From Stenotrophomonas maltophilia (lineage in GTDB: Bacteria; Pseudomonadota; Gammaproteobacteria; Xanthomonadales; Xanthomonadaceae), in assembly GCF_006970445.1 (NCBI RefSeq), contig NZ_CP033877.1:2736750-2800749 (forward strand): a DNA stretch of 64,000 nucleotides, written 5' to 3'. How positions within the stretch are numbered: position 1 is the stretch's first letter; each line of letters opens with the position of its first letter. Shown here piece by piece: positions 15,865 through 24,438 of this stretch. The position numbers and the translations under genes were made by a program. The notes beneath the pieces are model-generated. The model saw only the letters and a program-made list of their open reading frames with translations, did no database searches and was not told where the DNA came from.

Positions 15865-17394
15865 TCAACCTGCTGCCGCCGGACCGAACCAGCGCAGCAG
15901 GGCCTCACGCAGCCCGGCCTCGGCGTCATCGGCATTGCAGGCCCAGGCAACGATGCCATCCGGGCGCACCAGCATTGCACCCAGGCCCAACGGATTGTCT
16001 TCGGCCGCAATTACGCAGGCAACGCACTTTCGCCAGCTTCCAGCAACGGCCCCCAGGGAAGATGCCGGGGCGAACTGCAGCAACACGCCCTGCCCCGTTC
16101 GCAGCACCTCCCCCATACGGCGGCCCTCGGCCAGCCGGACGTCAGGTGTGCTGCACCCGACCAATGGATGGATGCCGCCCAGGTCCACCTGCTGCGCTAC
16201 GCCCCAGACCCGCTCAGCCAGATACGTGGCGCCGTCATGGGTTTCGGCCAGCTCGGCGATCACCGCCGCCAACGCGCGCGAGCCGGCGCCCGGCCGCATC
16301 AGCGCAACCTGCGCACGCGACCAGTCCAGCACCTTCGCACCGATCGGATGCCGCTCGGCCGTGTAACTGTCAAGCAGCCCATCATCGGCCGTACCGCGCA
16401 CCACCGCCGCCAGCTTCCAACCAAGATTCATCGCGTCGCCGATGCCAAGATTGAGCCCCTGGCCACCCAGCGGCGAGTGCACATGCGCAGCATCACCGGC
16501 CAGCAGCACGCGGCCGATGCGATAGGTCTCGGCCTGACGCGCGCCGTCGGTCCAGGTGCTCGACAGCTGCAGCGCGGTGATCGTTGCCTCGCGACCGGAG
16601 ACACGCCGCAACAGCGCCTGTGCGCTGGCCTGGTCGAGTGGCTTGCGATGACCGGCTCCACCGTCGAAGTCGGCCAGTGCCACCACGCCCGGTGGATTGA
16701 AATTGCACATGCCTTGATCGGTGTACTGCCGACCTGGCGTCAGTACCGTCGGGTCGTCCAGCTCGACCCGCAACGAGTGCCCGGTGAATTCAGGGGCGGT
16801 GCCGACGAAACTGAAGCCGCATTGCTTGCGCACGGTGCTGCGGCCACCATCGCAGCCCACCAGCCAGCGTCCACGAACCGTTGCACCCGTGGTCTCGACG
16901 ACCACCTCCGCCTCGCCCGGGTGGACGGCCTGCACCGCACTCCCGCGCTCGATGCGGACTCCCAGTGCGATTGCTCGCTCTGCCAACACGGCTTCCAGCG
17001 CCTGCAGTTCCACCGCCATCTGGGTGGGCACTGGCGTCGGCAGGCGATGGCGCCAGCGCGCGCTGTCCACGTTGTCCAGGGCAAAAGGAATGCCGGCGAA
17101 GTGGCCGCCCAGCGGCCGCGGTTGCGCCAGCCAATGGGCGGTGCCGGGCGGCGGCGCGCCCTTGTCCGGCTTCAGCACCTGACCGGCGGCCACTGCGTCC
17201 AGCAGGCCGCGTCGATCCAGTGCCTCCAGGGTGGGCGCGTTCAAGCCGCGCAGGCCAAAGGGCAGCCGCTTCAAGGGTGTCTCGGGTGACTCTGCCTGCT
17301 CCAGCAGCATGACCGAACAGCCGGCCTGGGCCAGCTCGCAGGACAGGAACAGGCCGACCGGGCCGGCCCCGGCGATGACGACGTCGTACAACAT
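15865..17394 (-). CDS. FAD-dependent aromatic-ring monooxygenase (PheA/TfdB type)
   Basis: Class A flavoprotein monooxygenase, 509 aa, that would use NAD(P)H and O2 to hydroxylate an aromatic or polyketide-like substrate. It shows the dinucleotide-binding GxGxxG (VVIAGAGPVGLFLSCELAQAG region, residues 6-25), the DG motif (VGCDGGRSTVRK) and the FAD ribityl-binding GD motif (RVLLAGDAAHVHSPLGGQGLN). The C-terminal thioredoxin-like domain is present. The start at 17394 is fixed by the Rossmann fold beginning at residue 3. It diverges from a TetR regulator that probably represses it, a layout shared by drug-inactivating monooxygenases; the true substrate is unknown. Confidence 0.9.
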   Translation of the reverse strand: MLYDVVIAGAGPVGLFLSCELAQAGCSVMLLEQAESPETPLKRLPFGLRGLNAPTLEALDRRGLLDAVAAGQVLKPDKGAPPPGTAHWLAQPRPLGGHFAGIPFALDNVDSARWRHRLPTPVPTQMAVELQALEAVLAERAIALGVRIERGSAVQAVHPGEAEVVVETTGATVRGRWLVGCDGGRSTVRKQCGFSFVGTAPEFTGHSLRVELDDPTVLTPGRQYTDQGMCNFNPPGVVALADFDGGAGHRKPLDQASAQALLRRVSGREATITALQLSSTWTDGARQAETYRIGRVLLAGDAAHVHSPLGGQGLNLGIGDAMNLGWKLAAVVRGTADDGLLDSYTAERHPIGAKVLDWSRAQVALMRPGAGSRALAAVIAELAETHDGATYLAERVWGVAQQVDLGGIHPLVGCSTPDVRLAEGRRMGEVLRTGQGVLLQFAPASSLGAVAGSWRKCVACVIAAEDNPLGLGAMLVRPDGIVAWACNADDAEAGLREALLRWFGPAAAG

Positions 17395-17441
17395 GGGGTT
17401 TCCCTGTGAGCGCCGGGCCGGCGCTCTGGCGACGCCAATGT

Positions 17442-17454
17442 TACACTCGGTGTA
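17442..17454. promoter_or_regulatory. Putative TetR operator (TACAC-TCG-GTGTA)
   Basis: Perfect palindrome of two 5-base arms around TCG in the 82-base gap between the divergent monooxygenase and TetR genes. Position and symmetry suit a dimeric TetR repressor controlling both promoters. Confidence 0.6.
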
Positions 17455-17476
17455 CGTTTCCACAAGTGAACCGCCC

Positions 17477-18121
17477 ATGACCCCGCCTCCGGGCCGTCGC
17501 GAGCAGCGCAAGACCGAGACCCGACAGACCATTTCGGACGTCGCTACCGAACTGATCATCCGGCGTGGTTTCGAGTCCGTGTCCATGTCCGAGATCGCCG
17601 ATGCGGCCGGGGTCTCGCGCAAGACGGTCTTCAATTACTTCGCCAGCAAGGAAGACCTGGTATTCGACCGCGATGAGGAGGCCCGGACCCTGCTTCGCGA
17701 AGGCATGGCGGCGCGCCGTGACATGACCCCGTTGGCCGCCTTCCAGTCGCTGGTGAGGGAGCTGCTCGACAACGGCCATCCCCTGTTGCGGATCAACTCC
17801 GGTGCAGCGGCCTTCTGGGCCACCGTGGCCGACAGTCCGGTGCTGGTGGCGCACGCGCGACGGCTGCAGGCACTGCTGGCCGACGACCTGGCGCAGCTGA
17901 TGGCCGACGCCGCCGGCCGGCCGGCGGATGACGCCGAGGCACGCCTGGGCGCGGCGATGCTGCTGGCGTCGATGGTGGCGGCCTACCAGAAAGGACTGGC
18001 CAGCCAGCAGGCTGGCGAGGATCCGCGCCAGGCGATGCTGCAGCTGATCGTGCGCGGCGGTACCGGCGTGCTGGTGGCCTTGGCCGGTACCCCGTATACC
18101 GATCCGGGCCTGCGTCCATAG
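17477..18121 (+). CDS. TetR-family transcriptional regulator
   Basis: 214-aa repressor. The N-terminal helix-turn-helix is clear (ATELIIRRGFESVSMSEIAD then GVSRKTVFNYFASKEDLV, about residues 23-64), followed by an all-helical ligand-binding domain. Start 17477 is chosen because the HTH then begins at the usual distance from the N-terminus; an earlier ATG would place the start inside the operator region. It is divergent from the FAD monooxygenase and shares the palindrome at 17442-17454 with it. Confidence 0.9.
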   Translation: MTPPPGRREQRKTETRQTISDVATELIIRRGFESVSMSEIADAAGVSRKTVFNYFASKEDLVFDRDEEARTLLREGMAARRDMTPLAAFQSLVRELLDNGHPLLRINSGAAAFWATVADSPVLVAHARRLQALLADDLAQLMADAAGRPADDAEARLGAAMLLASMVAAYQKGLASQQAGEDPRQAMLQLIVRGGTGVLVALAGTPYTDPGLRP

Positions 18122-18147
18122 CGCATTCGGGGGATAGGTTTCGAAGT

Positions 18148-18178
18148 GTTGCAAATGCTAATCTTTCTCATTTGCAAC
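18148..18178 (+). promoter_or_regulatory. Fur-box-like palindrome upstream of siderophore receptor
   Basis: Inverted repeat GTTGCAAATG - 11 bases - CATTTGCAAC. Read on the minus strand its core ATGAGAAAGATTAGCAT matches 14 of 17 bases of the Fur-type consensus ATGAGAATGATTCTCAT. It ends 15 bases before the receptor start codon, a position that would block transcription or translation initiation when iron is plentiful. Confidence 0.7.
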
Positions 18179-18193
18179 CGACCCCTACCCCTC

Positions 18194-20335
18194 ATGCCCC
18201 TTCCAAACCCGCTGAAGCGCGCACTCTGCCTGGCGCTGCCCCTTTCCCTGGCAACGCCTGCACTGGCCTCCGGGGCCTCCGCTGACGCCCCGAAGGACCT
18301 GGACAAGGTCGAAGTCCGAGGCCGCGCGCAGACCCTGTACCGCGCCAACGATGCGGCCGTCGGCACCCGCACCGATACCCCGCTGGAACTGGTGCCGCAG
18401 TCGATCCAGGTCGTGCCGCGCGAGCTGATCGACGACCAGGCCGCGCGCCAGGTCACCGATCTGTACCGCAGCATCAGCGGCATCAGCTTCTTCAGCTATG
18501 CCGGCGTCACTCTGCGCGGTTTCCGCCAGGAGAACGTGCTCTACGACGGCCTGCGAGGCGATCCCTATGCAGGCTTCTCGGTGCCGCAACTGTTCAACAT
18601 CGAACGCGTGGAAGTGCTGAAGGGTCCGGCCGGTGCGCTGTACGGCGGTGGTGATGCGGGCGGGGTCATCAACTATGTAACGCGCAAGCCCAAGGCGCGC
18701 GCCGAACGCCGCATCGAGCTGCAGGCAGGCGACAAGGACTTCCGCGCCGGATCGATCGAAGGCACCGGCCCCCTGAATGCCAGCGGCAGCATCCGCTATC
18801 GCGCCGGCCTCTATGCCGACAGCGAGCAGGGCGTGCGCTGGAATGCCGACAGCGAAAGCGTGATCGGCGATGCCTCGCTGGCCTTCGACGTTGGCCAGAC
18901 CGGCGAGCTGGTGCTGCAGTTCACCGACATCACCCAGAACCTGGGCGGCAACCGCCTGCGCGGCGTGCCGGTGAACGATGCCGGCAGCTTCCTGACCGAC
19001 CGCCGCTGGAACCACAACGAGGCCAGTGACTTCCTCGACATGCGCGCCAAGGTCGCACTGGCGCAGTATCGCTTCGCACCGCGCGACAACCTGGACGTGG
19101 ACATTGCCGCGCGCTGGTTCAGCAACAACGAGCACCAGATGTACCACGAGCCGATGGGGCTGATTGATCGTGATCGCGACGGCGTGGCCGAGTGGATGAC
19201 GCGCCAGCTGCGCAACCAGATCCGTGACAACACTGCCTTCACCGCCAGCGGCAATGCCGTCTGGCGGATCAACACCGGCCGTATCGAACACAAGGTGCTG
19301 TTCGGTGCCGACGTGTATCAGCTCGACGCCGACTTCACCGCGCAGACTGCCAACAGCGCCGACCTGGCACGCGGCGCCGGCCCGGTGCGCGGCATCGATC
19401 TGTTCAAGCCGGTCTATGGCGCGAGCACCTGGCACGACTACAACCTGGCCGCTCTGCCCTGGCGCAGCACCGCCACCCGCAGCAAGCGCTACGGCGGCTA
19501 TCTGCAGGATGAGCTGGCACTGGGCGCGCGCTGGCATGTGCTGGCCGGACTGCGCTGGGATGGCTTCAAGGATGAGGACCGCATGGGTGGCAGCAGCGTG
19601 GATGGCAACGATCTCAGCTGGCGTCTCGGCAGCACCTTTACCATCCGGGACGGTTTGAACCTGTATGCCAACGTCGCCAGCGGGTTCGTGCCGCAGAGTG
19701 CCGCCAACCAGAACCCCGCGGCCGGCGGGCCGTTCGACGCCGAGCGCAGCAGGCAGTGGGAAGTCGGGCTGAAGTCCCTGCTCGCAAACCGCGTCACCTT
19801 GAACATGGCGGCCTACCGCATCGACCGCAGCAACATCGTGCAGGCCACCGGTGAAGTACGGAACGGCGTGAACCAGCTGGCCGCGCTGGGCCTGGTACGC
19901 AGTACGGGCATGGAACTGGACCTGCTGGCCGACGTCACCGAGCGCTGGGTGGTGAACCTGACCTACGCCTACAACGATGCACGGGTGAAGGATGCCGGAC
20001 CGAATGGCATCACCAATGCCTCCGGCGACCGCTTCGCAAATGCGCCACGCAACAAGCTCGGCCTGTGGACGCGCTACGACCTGCCATCGATCAACTCTGC
20101 CATCGGCTTCGGCGCCGATCATGTCGGCGAGCGTGTCAGCCTGGATGGGCAGGCGGTGAAGGCCTACACGGTGTTCGACATGAGCTGGAAGACCACGTGG
20201 AAGCAGTGGCAGTTCCAGGCCAACGTCAAGAATCTGTTCGACAAGGTATATGCGGCCAGCGGCTTCATCGAACGCAACGGGCATTTCCCGGGCGAGCCGC
20301 GGCGGGTGTATGTGCAGGCGGCGTACAACTTCTGA
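18194..20335 (+). CDS. TonB-dependent siderophore receptor
   Basis: Outer-membrane ferric-siderophore receptor, 713 aa from the ATG at 18194. A signal peptide (RALCLALPLSLATPALA) is followed by a plug domain beginning with a TonB-box-like KVEVRGR, then VPQSIQVVPRELIDDQ, LRGFRQENVLYDG and VEVLKGPAGALYGGGDAGGVIN, all hallmarks of the FhuA/FpvA-type siderophore receptor family. The beta-barrel ends in the canonical aromatic terminus ...VQAAYNF. A Fur-like box just upstream indicates iron regulation. TonB-like energy transducers occur at 43.5-44.8 kb. Confidence 0.93.
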   Translation: MPLPNPLKRALCLALPLSLATPALASGASADAPKDLDKVEVRGRAQTLYRANDAAVGTRTDTPLELVPQSIQVVPRELIDDQAARQVTDLYRSISGISFFSYAGVTLRGFRQENVLYDGLRGDPYAGFSVPQLFNIERVEVLKGPAGALYGGGDAGGVINYVTRKPKARAERRIELQAGDKDFRAGSIEGTGPLNASGSIRYRAGLYADSEQGVRWNADSESVIGDASLAFDVGQTGELVLQFTDITQNLGGNRLRGVPVNDAGSFLTDRRWNHNEASDFLDMRAKVALAQYRFAPRDNLDVDIAARWFSNNEHQMYHEPMGLIDRDRDGVAEWMTRQLRNQIRDNTAFTASGNAVWRINTGRIEHKVLFGADVYQLDADFTAQTANSADLARGAGPVRGIDLFKPVYGASTWHDYNLAALPWRSTATRSKRYGGYLQDELALGARWHVLAGLRWDGFKDEDRMGGSSVDGNDLSWRLGSTFTIRDGLNLYANVASGFVPQSAANQNPAAGGPFDAERSRQWEVGLKSLLANRVTLNMAAYRIDRSNIVQATGEVRNGVNQLAALGLVRSTGMELDLLADVTERWVVNLTYAYNDARVKDAGPNGITNASGDRFANAPRNKLGLWTRYDLPSINSAIGFGADHVGERVSLDGQAVKAYTVFDMSWKTTWKQWQFQANVKNLFDKVYAASGFIERNGHFPGEPRRVYVQAAYNF

Positions 20336-20500
20336 GCGAAGCCACCTACGTCGCCTGCCCGGACGGTAGACCACCCCAATTCAGGTATCCTTGCGCGCAG
20401 TCAGCCACGCCTTCATGCGACCGCTGCGGTGCAGCATCGACGTTGCCGACGAACACACGATTCACCATGGATGTTTCAACGTAGTCACAGGGGAAAATGG

Positions 20501-21067
20501 ATGAAGAAGTTCCTGTTCGCGGCGATCATCGCCGTGTCGCTGGCGGGTTGTACCACCAATCCGCCGCTCAATTTCTCGGTCCCGAACGTCGGGGTCAGCA
20601 GCAAGAAGATTGATGGCGAACTGAAGTCGCTGACGGTCACGCTGGCACGTCCGGATGAAGCCAAGGGCAAGATTCCCGCGCAGGCCCAGCACGAAGTGCC
20701 GCAGATGTGGCAGAACGCGCTGACCGAAGCGCTCAATAAGATGGCGGTGTTCCGCGACGACGCACCGGTGAAGTTGAGCCTGTCGGTGAAGATCCTGGCG
20801 ATCGACATTCCCAGCTTCGGTGCATCGATGACCACCAAGACGATCGCCCGCTACGAGCTGATCGATCGTGCAACCGGCAGCATCGTCTACACCCAGGATG
20901 TCAGCGCATCCGGCGAAGTTCCGTTCAACTATGCCTTTGCAGGCGTAATCCGTGCCCGCGAGTCGATCAGCCGCTCGGCACAGAACAACATCGCCCAGTT
21001 CCTGCAGGCGCTGGAAACCGTGGACATTACCAAGCCGATGTTCCCGAACAAGCAGGAAGCGCCATGA
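20501..21067 (+). CDS. Lipoprotein of unknown function (188 aa)
   Basis: Secreted lipoprotein: signal peptide with lipobox LAG-Cys17 (MKKFLFAAIIAVSLAGC). The mature domain (LKSLTVTLARPDEAKGKIP... MWQNALTEALNKMAVFRDD... YELIDRATGSIVYTQDVSASG) looks like the periplasmic alpha/beta lipoprotein domains found in many gammaproteobacteria but I cannot name the family with confidence. An AGGGG site precedes the ATG at 20501. Its stop overlaps the next lipoprotein gene by 4 bases, so the two form an operon and their products may act together in the envelope. Confidence 0.8.
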   Translation: MKKFLFAAIIAVSLAGCTTNPPLNFSVPNVGVSSKKIDGELKSLTVTLARPDEAKGKIPAQAQHEVPQMWQNALTEALNKMAVFRDDAPVKLSLSVKILAIDIPSFGASMTTKTIARYELIDRATGSIVYTQDVSASGEVPFNYAFAGVIRARESISRSAQNNIAQFLQALETVDITKPMFPNKQEAP

Positions 21068-21534
21068 AGCGCCTGCTGGTGGCTGCATCCGTTGCTGCGA
21101 TGCTGACGGCCTGCGCGCCAAATGTGCGTACGGACAGTTATTCCATCGGTTCAGTGGGACAGGTCAATCGAACTGTCGGCGGTACGGTCATCAGCGTCCG
21201 TGCGGTCAGTATTGACGGCTCACAGGGCGGTGGTGCTGTTGCCGGCGCTGCGGCAGGCGGTGTGGCCGGCTCCACCATCGGCGGCAGCGACCAGGCGGCG
21301 GCCATCGGTGCCATTGGCGGCCTCGTGGTCGGCGCTATTGCCGGTGCAGCCTCCGAACGCGCACTCTCGCAGGCCAAGGGCCTGGAATACGTTGTGCAGA
21401 CGGAGAACGGCAACCTGATGACGGTTGTGCAGGGCCCCGATCCGCTGTTCACCACCGGCATGCGGGTCCTGGTGCTGTATGGATCGCCCTCACGCATCAT
21501 TGCCGATCCGCGACAAGCGAAGACAGCGCCGTAA
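21064..21534 (+). CDS. SlyB-like glycine-zipper outer-membrane lipoprotein
   Basis: 156-aa lipoprotein: lipobox LTA-Cys17, then a mature N-terminus, a long Gly/Ala-rich zipper (about residues 55-100: GGGAVAGAAAGGVAGSTIGG... AAIGAIGGLVVGAIAG) and a C-terminal beta domain (GLEYVVQTENGNLMTVVQGPDPLF). This arrangement is that of the SlyB/Pcp family of outer-membrane lipoproteins, often linked to divalent-cation and envelope stress. It overlaps the preceding lipoprotein gene by 4 bases. A hairpin follows at 21544. Confidence 0.88.
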   Translation: MKRLLVAASVAAMLTACAPNVRTDSYSIGSVGQVNRTVGGTVISVRAVSIDGSQGGGAVAGAAAGGVAGSTIGGSDQAAAIGAIGGLVVGAIAGAASERALSQAKGLEYVVQTENGNLMTVVQGPDPLFTTGMRVLVLYGSPSRIIADPRQAKTAP

Positions 21535-21543
21535 CCCCCAACA

Positions 21544-21563
21544 ATGCCCCTTTCGAGGGGCAT
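21544..21563. terminator. Hairpin after the slyB-like gene
   Basis: Stem ATGCCCCT / AGGGGCAT with loop TTCG, 10 bases after the SlyB-like gene and before the convergent 93-aa lipoprotein gene. The flanking T-run is weak, so strength is uncertain. Confidence 0.55.
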
Positions 21564-21614
21564 CGTTGTATTGGATATCGAGGGGGAGGTGGCAACCCAC
21601 CTCCCCTGCCCAGG

Positions 21615-21896
21615 TCAGTGCGAGCAGGACACCAGCATCGAGCGGGTGGCCATCTGGGTGGAGGTGAACCCGTTCTTGTTCCCCACGGCGATGGCATTGC
21701 CGTCGTCGCCATCCTTGCTGAAGACCACATAGCCGCTTGGGCACATCTGCCCGGCCTTCTCGTAGCAGCCACTCCAGGAGCTGGAGCCGCTGCAGTCGAT
21801 GGAAACGCCACGGCGTCCATCGGGGGTGACGGTCATCCTGGCGGTGGTGCAGCCACTCAGCGCGGCCACGAACAACAACGGAACGAACAACTTCAT
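21615..21896 (-). CDS. Small Cys-containing lipoprotein (93 aa)
   Basis: Lipoprotein of unknown function. Start 21896 gives signal peptide MKLFVPLLFVAALSG-Cys16. The mature part has Cys residues in SIDCSG, WSGCYEKAG, MCPSGY and SCSH that could form disulfides in the periplasm. It is divergent from the response-regulator gene; a copy of the shared 17-base box (21947-21963, minus orientation) lies 51 bases upstream, suggesting control by the adjacent two-component system. Confidence 0.78.
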   Translation of the reverse strand: MKLFVPLLFVAALSGCTTARMTVTPDGRRGVSIDCSGSSSWSGCYEKAGQMCPSGYVVFSKDGDDGNAIAVGNKNGFTSTQMATRSMLVSCSH

Positions 21897-21946
21897 GGGT
21901 ACTCCAGGGATTGGGGATCGGCAAGAGGGCGCCAAGGCTGGAGTGC

Positions 21947-21963
21947 CCGGATTGCGCGAACCT
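21947..21963 (-). promoter_or_regulatory. Regulatory box copy E (AGGTTC-N5-ATCCGG)
   Basis: Minus-strand copy of the box found around this two-component locus. It shares 19 contiguous bases (CGCAAGGTTCGCGCAATCC) with copy C upstream of macA. It lies 51 bases upstream of the 93-aa lipoprotein start. The 11-base repeat period suits an OmpR-family regulator. Confidence 0.6.
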
Positions 21964-22026
21964 TGCGCCAGGCGGCCCGCGCCGCAGCGGTGTTGCGGCG
22001 TCACCGGCAGGCCCCGAAGGCACGCC

Positions 22027-22043
22027 ATGTTCACGCAATGTTC
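22027..22043 (+). promoter_or_regulatory. Regulatory box copy A (ATGTTC-N5-ATGTTC) upstream of the response regulator
   Basis: Perfect direct repeat ATGTTC-ACGCA-ATGTTC with 11-base period, the geometry of PhoP/OmpR binding sites. It is 68 bases upstream of the response-regulator ATG and 3 bases before a possible -10 element TAATAC (22047-22052). This suggests autoregulation. Confidence 0.65.
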
Positions 22044-22111
22044 CTGTAATACGGTGCCGGCGCGTGCCGACTCCGCCCCCTTGCGCCCCCTTTCCCGCCC
22101 GACCCCCGCCG

Positions 22112-22786
22112 ATGCACATCCTGCTGATCGAAGACGAAGCCGAACTGGCAGCCACCCTGAAGTCTGCCTTGCAGCGCGAGCGCTACGTCGTGGACCTGGC
22201 CAGCACCCTGGCCCTGGCCCGCGAAGCAGCGCTTTCCGGATCGCACGACCTGGTGCTGCTGGACCGCACCCTGCCCGATGGTGACGGTCTGGGGCTCATT
22301 CCCGTACTGCGCGGACGCAATCCCGGAGTGCCGATCATCGTGCTCAGCGCACTGGGGCAGTTGCCGGACCGCATCGCCGGCCTGGATGAGGGCGCCGACG
22401 ACTACCTGGCCAAGCCCTTCGCGCTGGAAGAACTGTTCGCGCGGATCCGCGCGGCCGGGCGCCGTCCGAGCGGCATGCAGGTGGAGCCGGTGAGCATCGG
22501 CCGGCTGCTGTTCGACCCCACCTCGGGCGAGGCCAGCGTGGGCGGACAGCGACTGGAGCTTCCGCGCCGCGAGATCCGAGTGTTGGCGGCCCTCGCCCGC
22601 CGGCTGGGCCGCACCGTGCTTCGCGAATCCATCGAGATGGCGGTGTACGGCTTCGACGACGGCATCCATTCCAATACGCTGGACTCGCATGTCTCACGCC
22701 TGCGGCGCAAACTGGCCGACGCAGATGCGGGGGTGGAAATCCATGCCATCCGGGGTGTCGGCTATCTGATGCGGGAAACGAAGTAA
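22112..22786 (+). CDS. OmpR/PhoP-family response regulator
   Basis: 224-aa DNA-binding response regulator. Receiver domain: acidic pocket IEDE (6-9), phospho-acceptor Asp51 (VLLDRTLPDG), conserved Lys101 (YLAKPF). The C-terminal winged helix follows from about residue 128, ending with HVSRLRRKL...IRGVGYLM, the OmpR-family signature. The stop codon overlaps the histidine-kinase ATG by one base (TAATG). Five related direct-repeat boxes in this region are candidate targets. Confidence 0.93.
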   Translation: MHILLIEDEAELAATLKSALQRERYVVDLASTLALAREAALSGSHDLVLLDRTLPDGDGLGLIPVLRGRNPGVPIIVLSALGQLPDRIAGLDEGADDYLAKPFALEELFARIRAAGRRPSGMQVEPVSIGRLLFDPTSGEASVGGQRLELPRREIRVLAALARRLGRTVLRESIEMAVYGFDDGIHSNTLDSHVSRLRRKLADADAGVEIHAIRGVGYLMRETK

Positions 22787-24135
22787 TGGCGCGTCGTCCC
22801 TCGCTGAAGCGCCCGCTGATCGTCAAAACGCTAATCTACCAGCTGCTCGCACTGCTGGTGGCGTTCTTCGCATTGCTGATGGTGCTGGTGCGTGTCGACA
22901 GCGGTGGCTACTACACCATCCAGACCTTCGCCCCGGTGGCGGCAGAGGCCGTTCATCGCGACAGCAAGGGCGAGCTGTATGTGGAACGCACGCCGGAGCT
23001 GGCCGAACTGCTGAAGATCGTCCCCGGCGCGTGGTTCATCGCCGAGGATGAACATGGGCGCCATGTGACGTTCGGCCATGTTCCGCCCGCCTATGCCTCG
23101 CTGGTCGGCGCTCTCGACGGCATTCCCTATGGCGACCTGCGCGGACGCGGCCGCAACGACGGCCTGGCCGTGGTGATACGCCAGCACAGCGGCCCTGCCG
23201 GCAAGCTGACCATCATGGCCCATGGCGAAACCGATTCGCTGACCTGGCAGATGGCGTTGGCCGCACACATCATCACCCTGCCGATCTTCCTGCTGCTGGG
23301 CCTGGCCACCATCATCCTGACCCCGATCATCGTGCGTCGCGCCCTGGCCGGCGTCGAACGCATCGCACAGGAAGCCCGCAACATCTCCGCCAGCCGTCGC
23401 GGCATCCGCCTGACAGAGACCGCCGTACCGGTAGAGATCGCACCGCTGGTGACTGCGGTGAACGAAGCGCTGGACCGCCTGGACGAAGGGCACGAACGGC
23501 AGCGCCGCTTCATCGCGGCCGCCGCCCATGAACTGCGTACGCCGATCGCCATCCTGCGGGTGAAGATCGATGCCACCGACGATTCCACCTCACGCAGCCT
23601 GGCCGTGGAAGTCGCTCGGCTGGCAACGCTGGCCGAGCAGCTCCTGGACCTGCATCGCATGGAAGCAGAGGGGCCGAAGGACTCCCTCAACCTCGCCCGC
23701 GTGGCCAAACGGGTCGTCGCCGATCTGGCCCCCCTGCTGATCCAGTCCGACAGGACGGTCGCCGTGGCGGTGGAACCGAACTTCCCGGTGCTGGGCGAGT
23801 CCGGCGCCATCGAACGGGTGCTCTCCAACCTGGTACTGAATGCCGCCGAGCACGGTGGGCGCCATATCATCGTGCGCGTGCAGGGCAGCTGCCTTGAGGT
23901 GGAAGACGATGGACCCGGCATTCCGGTCGACCAGCGCGAACGCGTATTCGAGCCCTTCCAACGCCTGCGCCCCCGGCAGACAGGCGCCGGATTGGGTTTG
24001 AACCTGGTGCGGCAGGTGATCGACCGCCACGGCGGCCACGTCACGATTCTGGATGCGCCCGGTGGTGGCGCCCTGATACGCGTCGAGTTCCCCCTGCATC
24101 CAGGCGTCACCCGCGCGTCGACGCCGGAGCACTGA
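22786..24135 (+). CDS. Sensor histidine kinase of the two-component system
   Basis: 449-aa inner-membrane kinase. Membrane helices at about residues 14-36 and 160-184 flank a periplasmic sensor domain of about 120 residues (VDSGGYYTIQTFAPVAAEAVHRDSKGE... begins at residue 37). A HAMP-like linker precedes the HisKA motif AAAHELRTPIAILR (His248), then an N-box (SNLVLNAAEHGG), G1 (VEDDGPGIP) and G2 (GAGLGLNLV). The signal is unknown. It is coupled to the regulator gene by a one-base overlap. Confidence 0.93.
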   Translation: MARRPSLKRPLIVKTLIYQLLALLVAFFALLMVLVRVDSGGYYTIQTFAPVAAEAVHRDSKGELYVERTPELAELLKIVPGAWFIAEDEHGRHVTFGHVPPAYASLVGALDGIPYGDLRGRGRNDGLAVVIRQHSGPAGKLTIMAHGETDSLTWQMALAAHIITLPIFLLLGLATIILTPIIVRRALAGVERIAQEARNISASRRGIRLTETAVPVEIAPLVTAVNEALDRLDEGHERQRRFIAAAAHELRTPIAILRVKIDATDDSTSRSLAVEVARLATLAEQLLDLHRMEAEGPKDSLNLARVAKRVVADLAPLLIQSDRTVAVAVEPNFPVLGESGAIERVLSNLVLNAAEHGGRHIIVRVQGSCLEVEDDGPGIPVDQRERVFEPFQRLRPRQTGAGLGLNLVRQVIDRHGGHVTILDAPGGGALIRVEFPLHPGVTRASTPEH

Positions 24136-24438
24136 GCGTACTGCTTCCACGTGGATGACTCCGCGCGGATGACTATTGGCTGTCCACGCGCTGCGACTGT
24201 GGTTGATGCGCAAGGTTGCGGCAATGTTCGCTGCCCAGCATCGAGGTGAGCAGCACAACAGGTGCTGCGTCCGGAACTGACAGGAAGCCAGCATGTGACA
24301 CAGGGAGCTCCTCCACCGCCCTCTTCCATACCTGCCCCGCCGCCTCGGAATGCGCCCAGCCTGACCGCCGCAGCATGGAACTGCCGCGCGCACGCACGCC
24401 GCGCGCGTGGGCTTGATCACTGGCCGCACTGGCTGCGG
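24136..24438. other. 303-base gap between kinase gene and 149-aa membrane protein
   Basis: It holds regulatory box copy B (24213-24229) and otherwise no recognised element. The frame of the downstream membrane protein is open back to a GTG at 24262, but that extension is Pro/Ala/Arg-rich and looks noncoding. Confidence 0.5.
24213..24229 (+). promoter_or_regulatory. Regulatory box copy B (AGGTTG-N5-ATGTTC)
   Basis: Third copy of the box, with one change in the first half-site and GCGCAAGGTT upstream as in copies C and E. It lies about 210 bases before the likely start of the 149-aa membrane protein, so a long leader or an upstream start would be needed. Confidence 0.5.

Noticed and set aside
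18185..20374. 729-codon minus-strand frame opposite the siderophore receptor
   Set aside because: Antisense to a canonical TonB-dependent receptor of almost equal length; composition is artefactual.
20501..21067. Enzyme name (acyltransferase) sometimes attached to lipoproteins of this appearance
   Set aside because: No hexapeptide repeat or catalytic His is present; lipobox and mature domain support only 'lipoprotein'.
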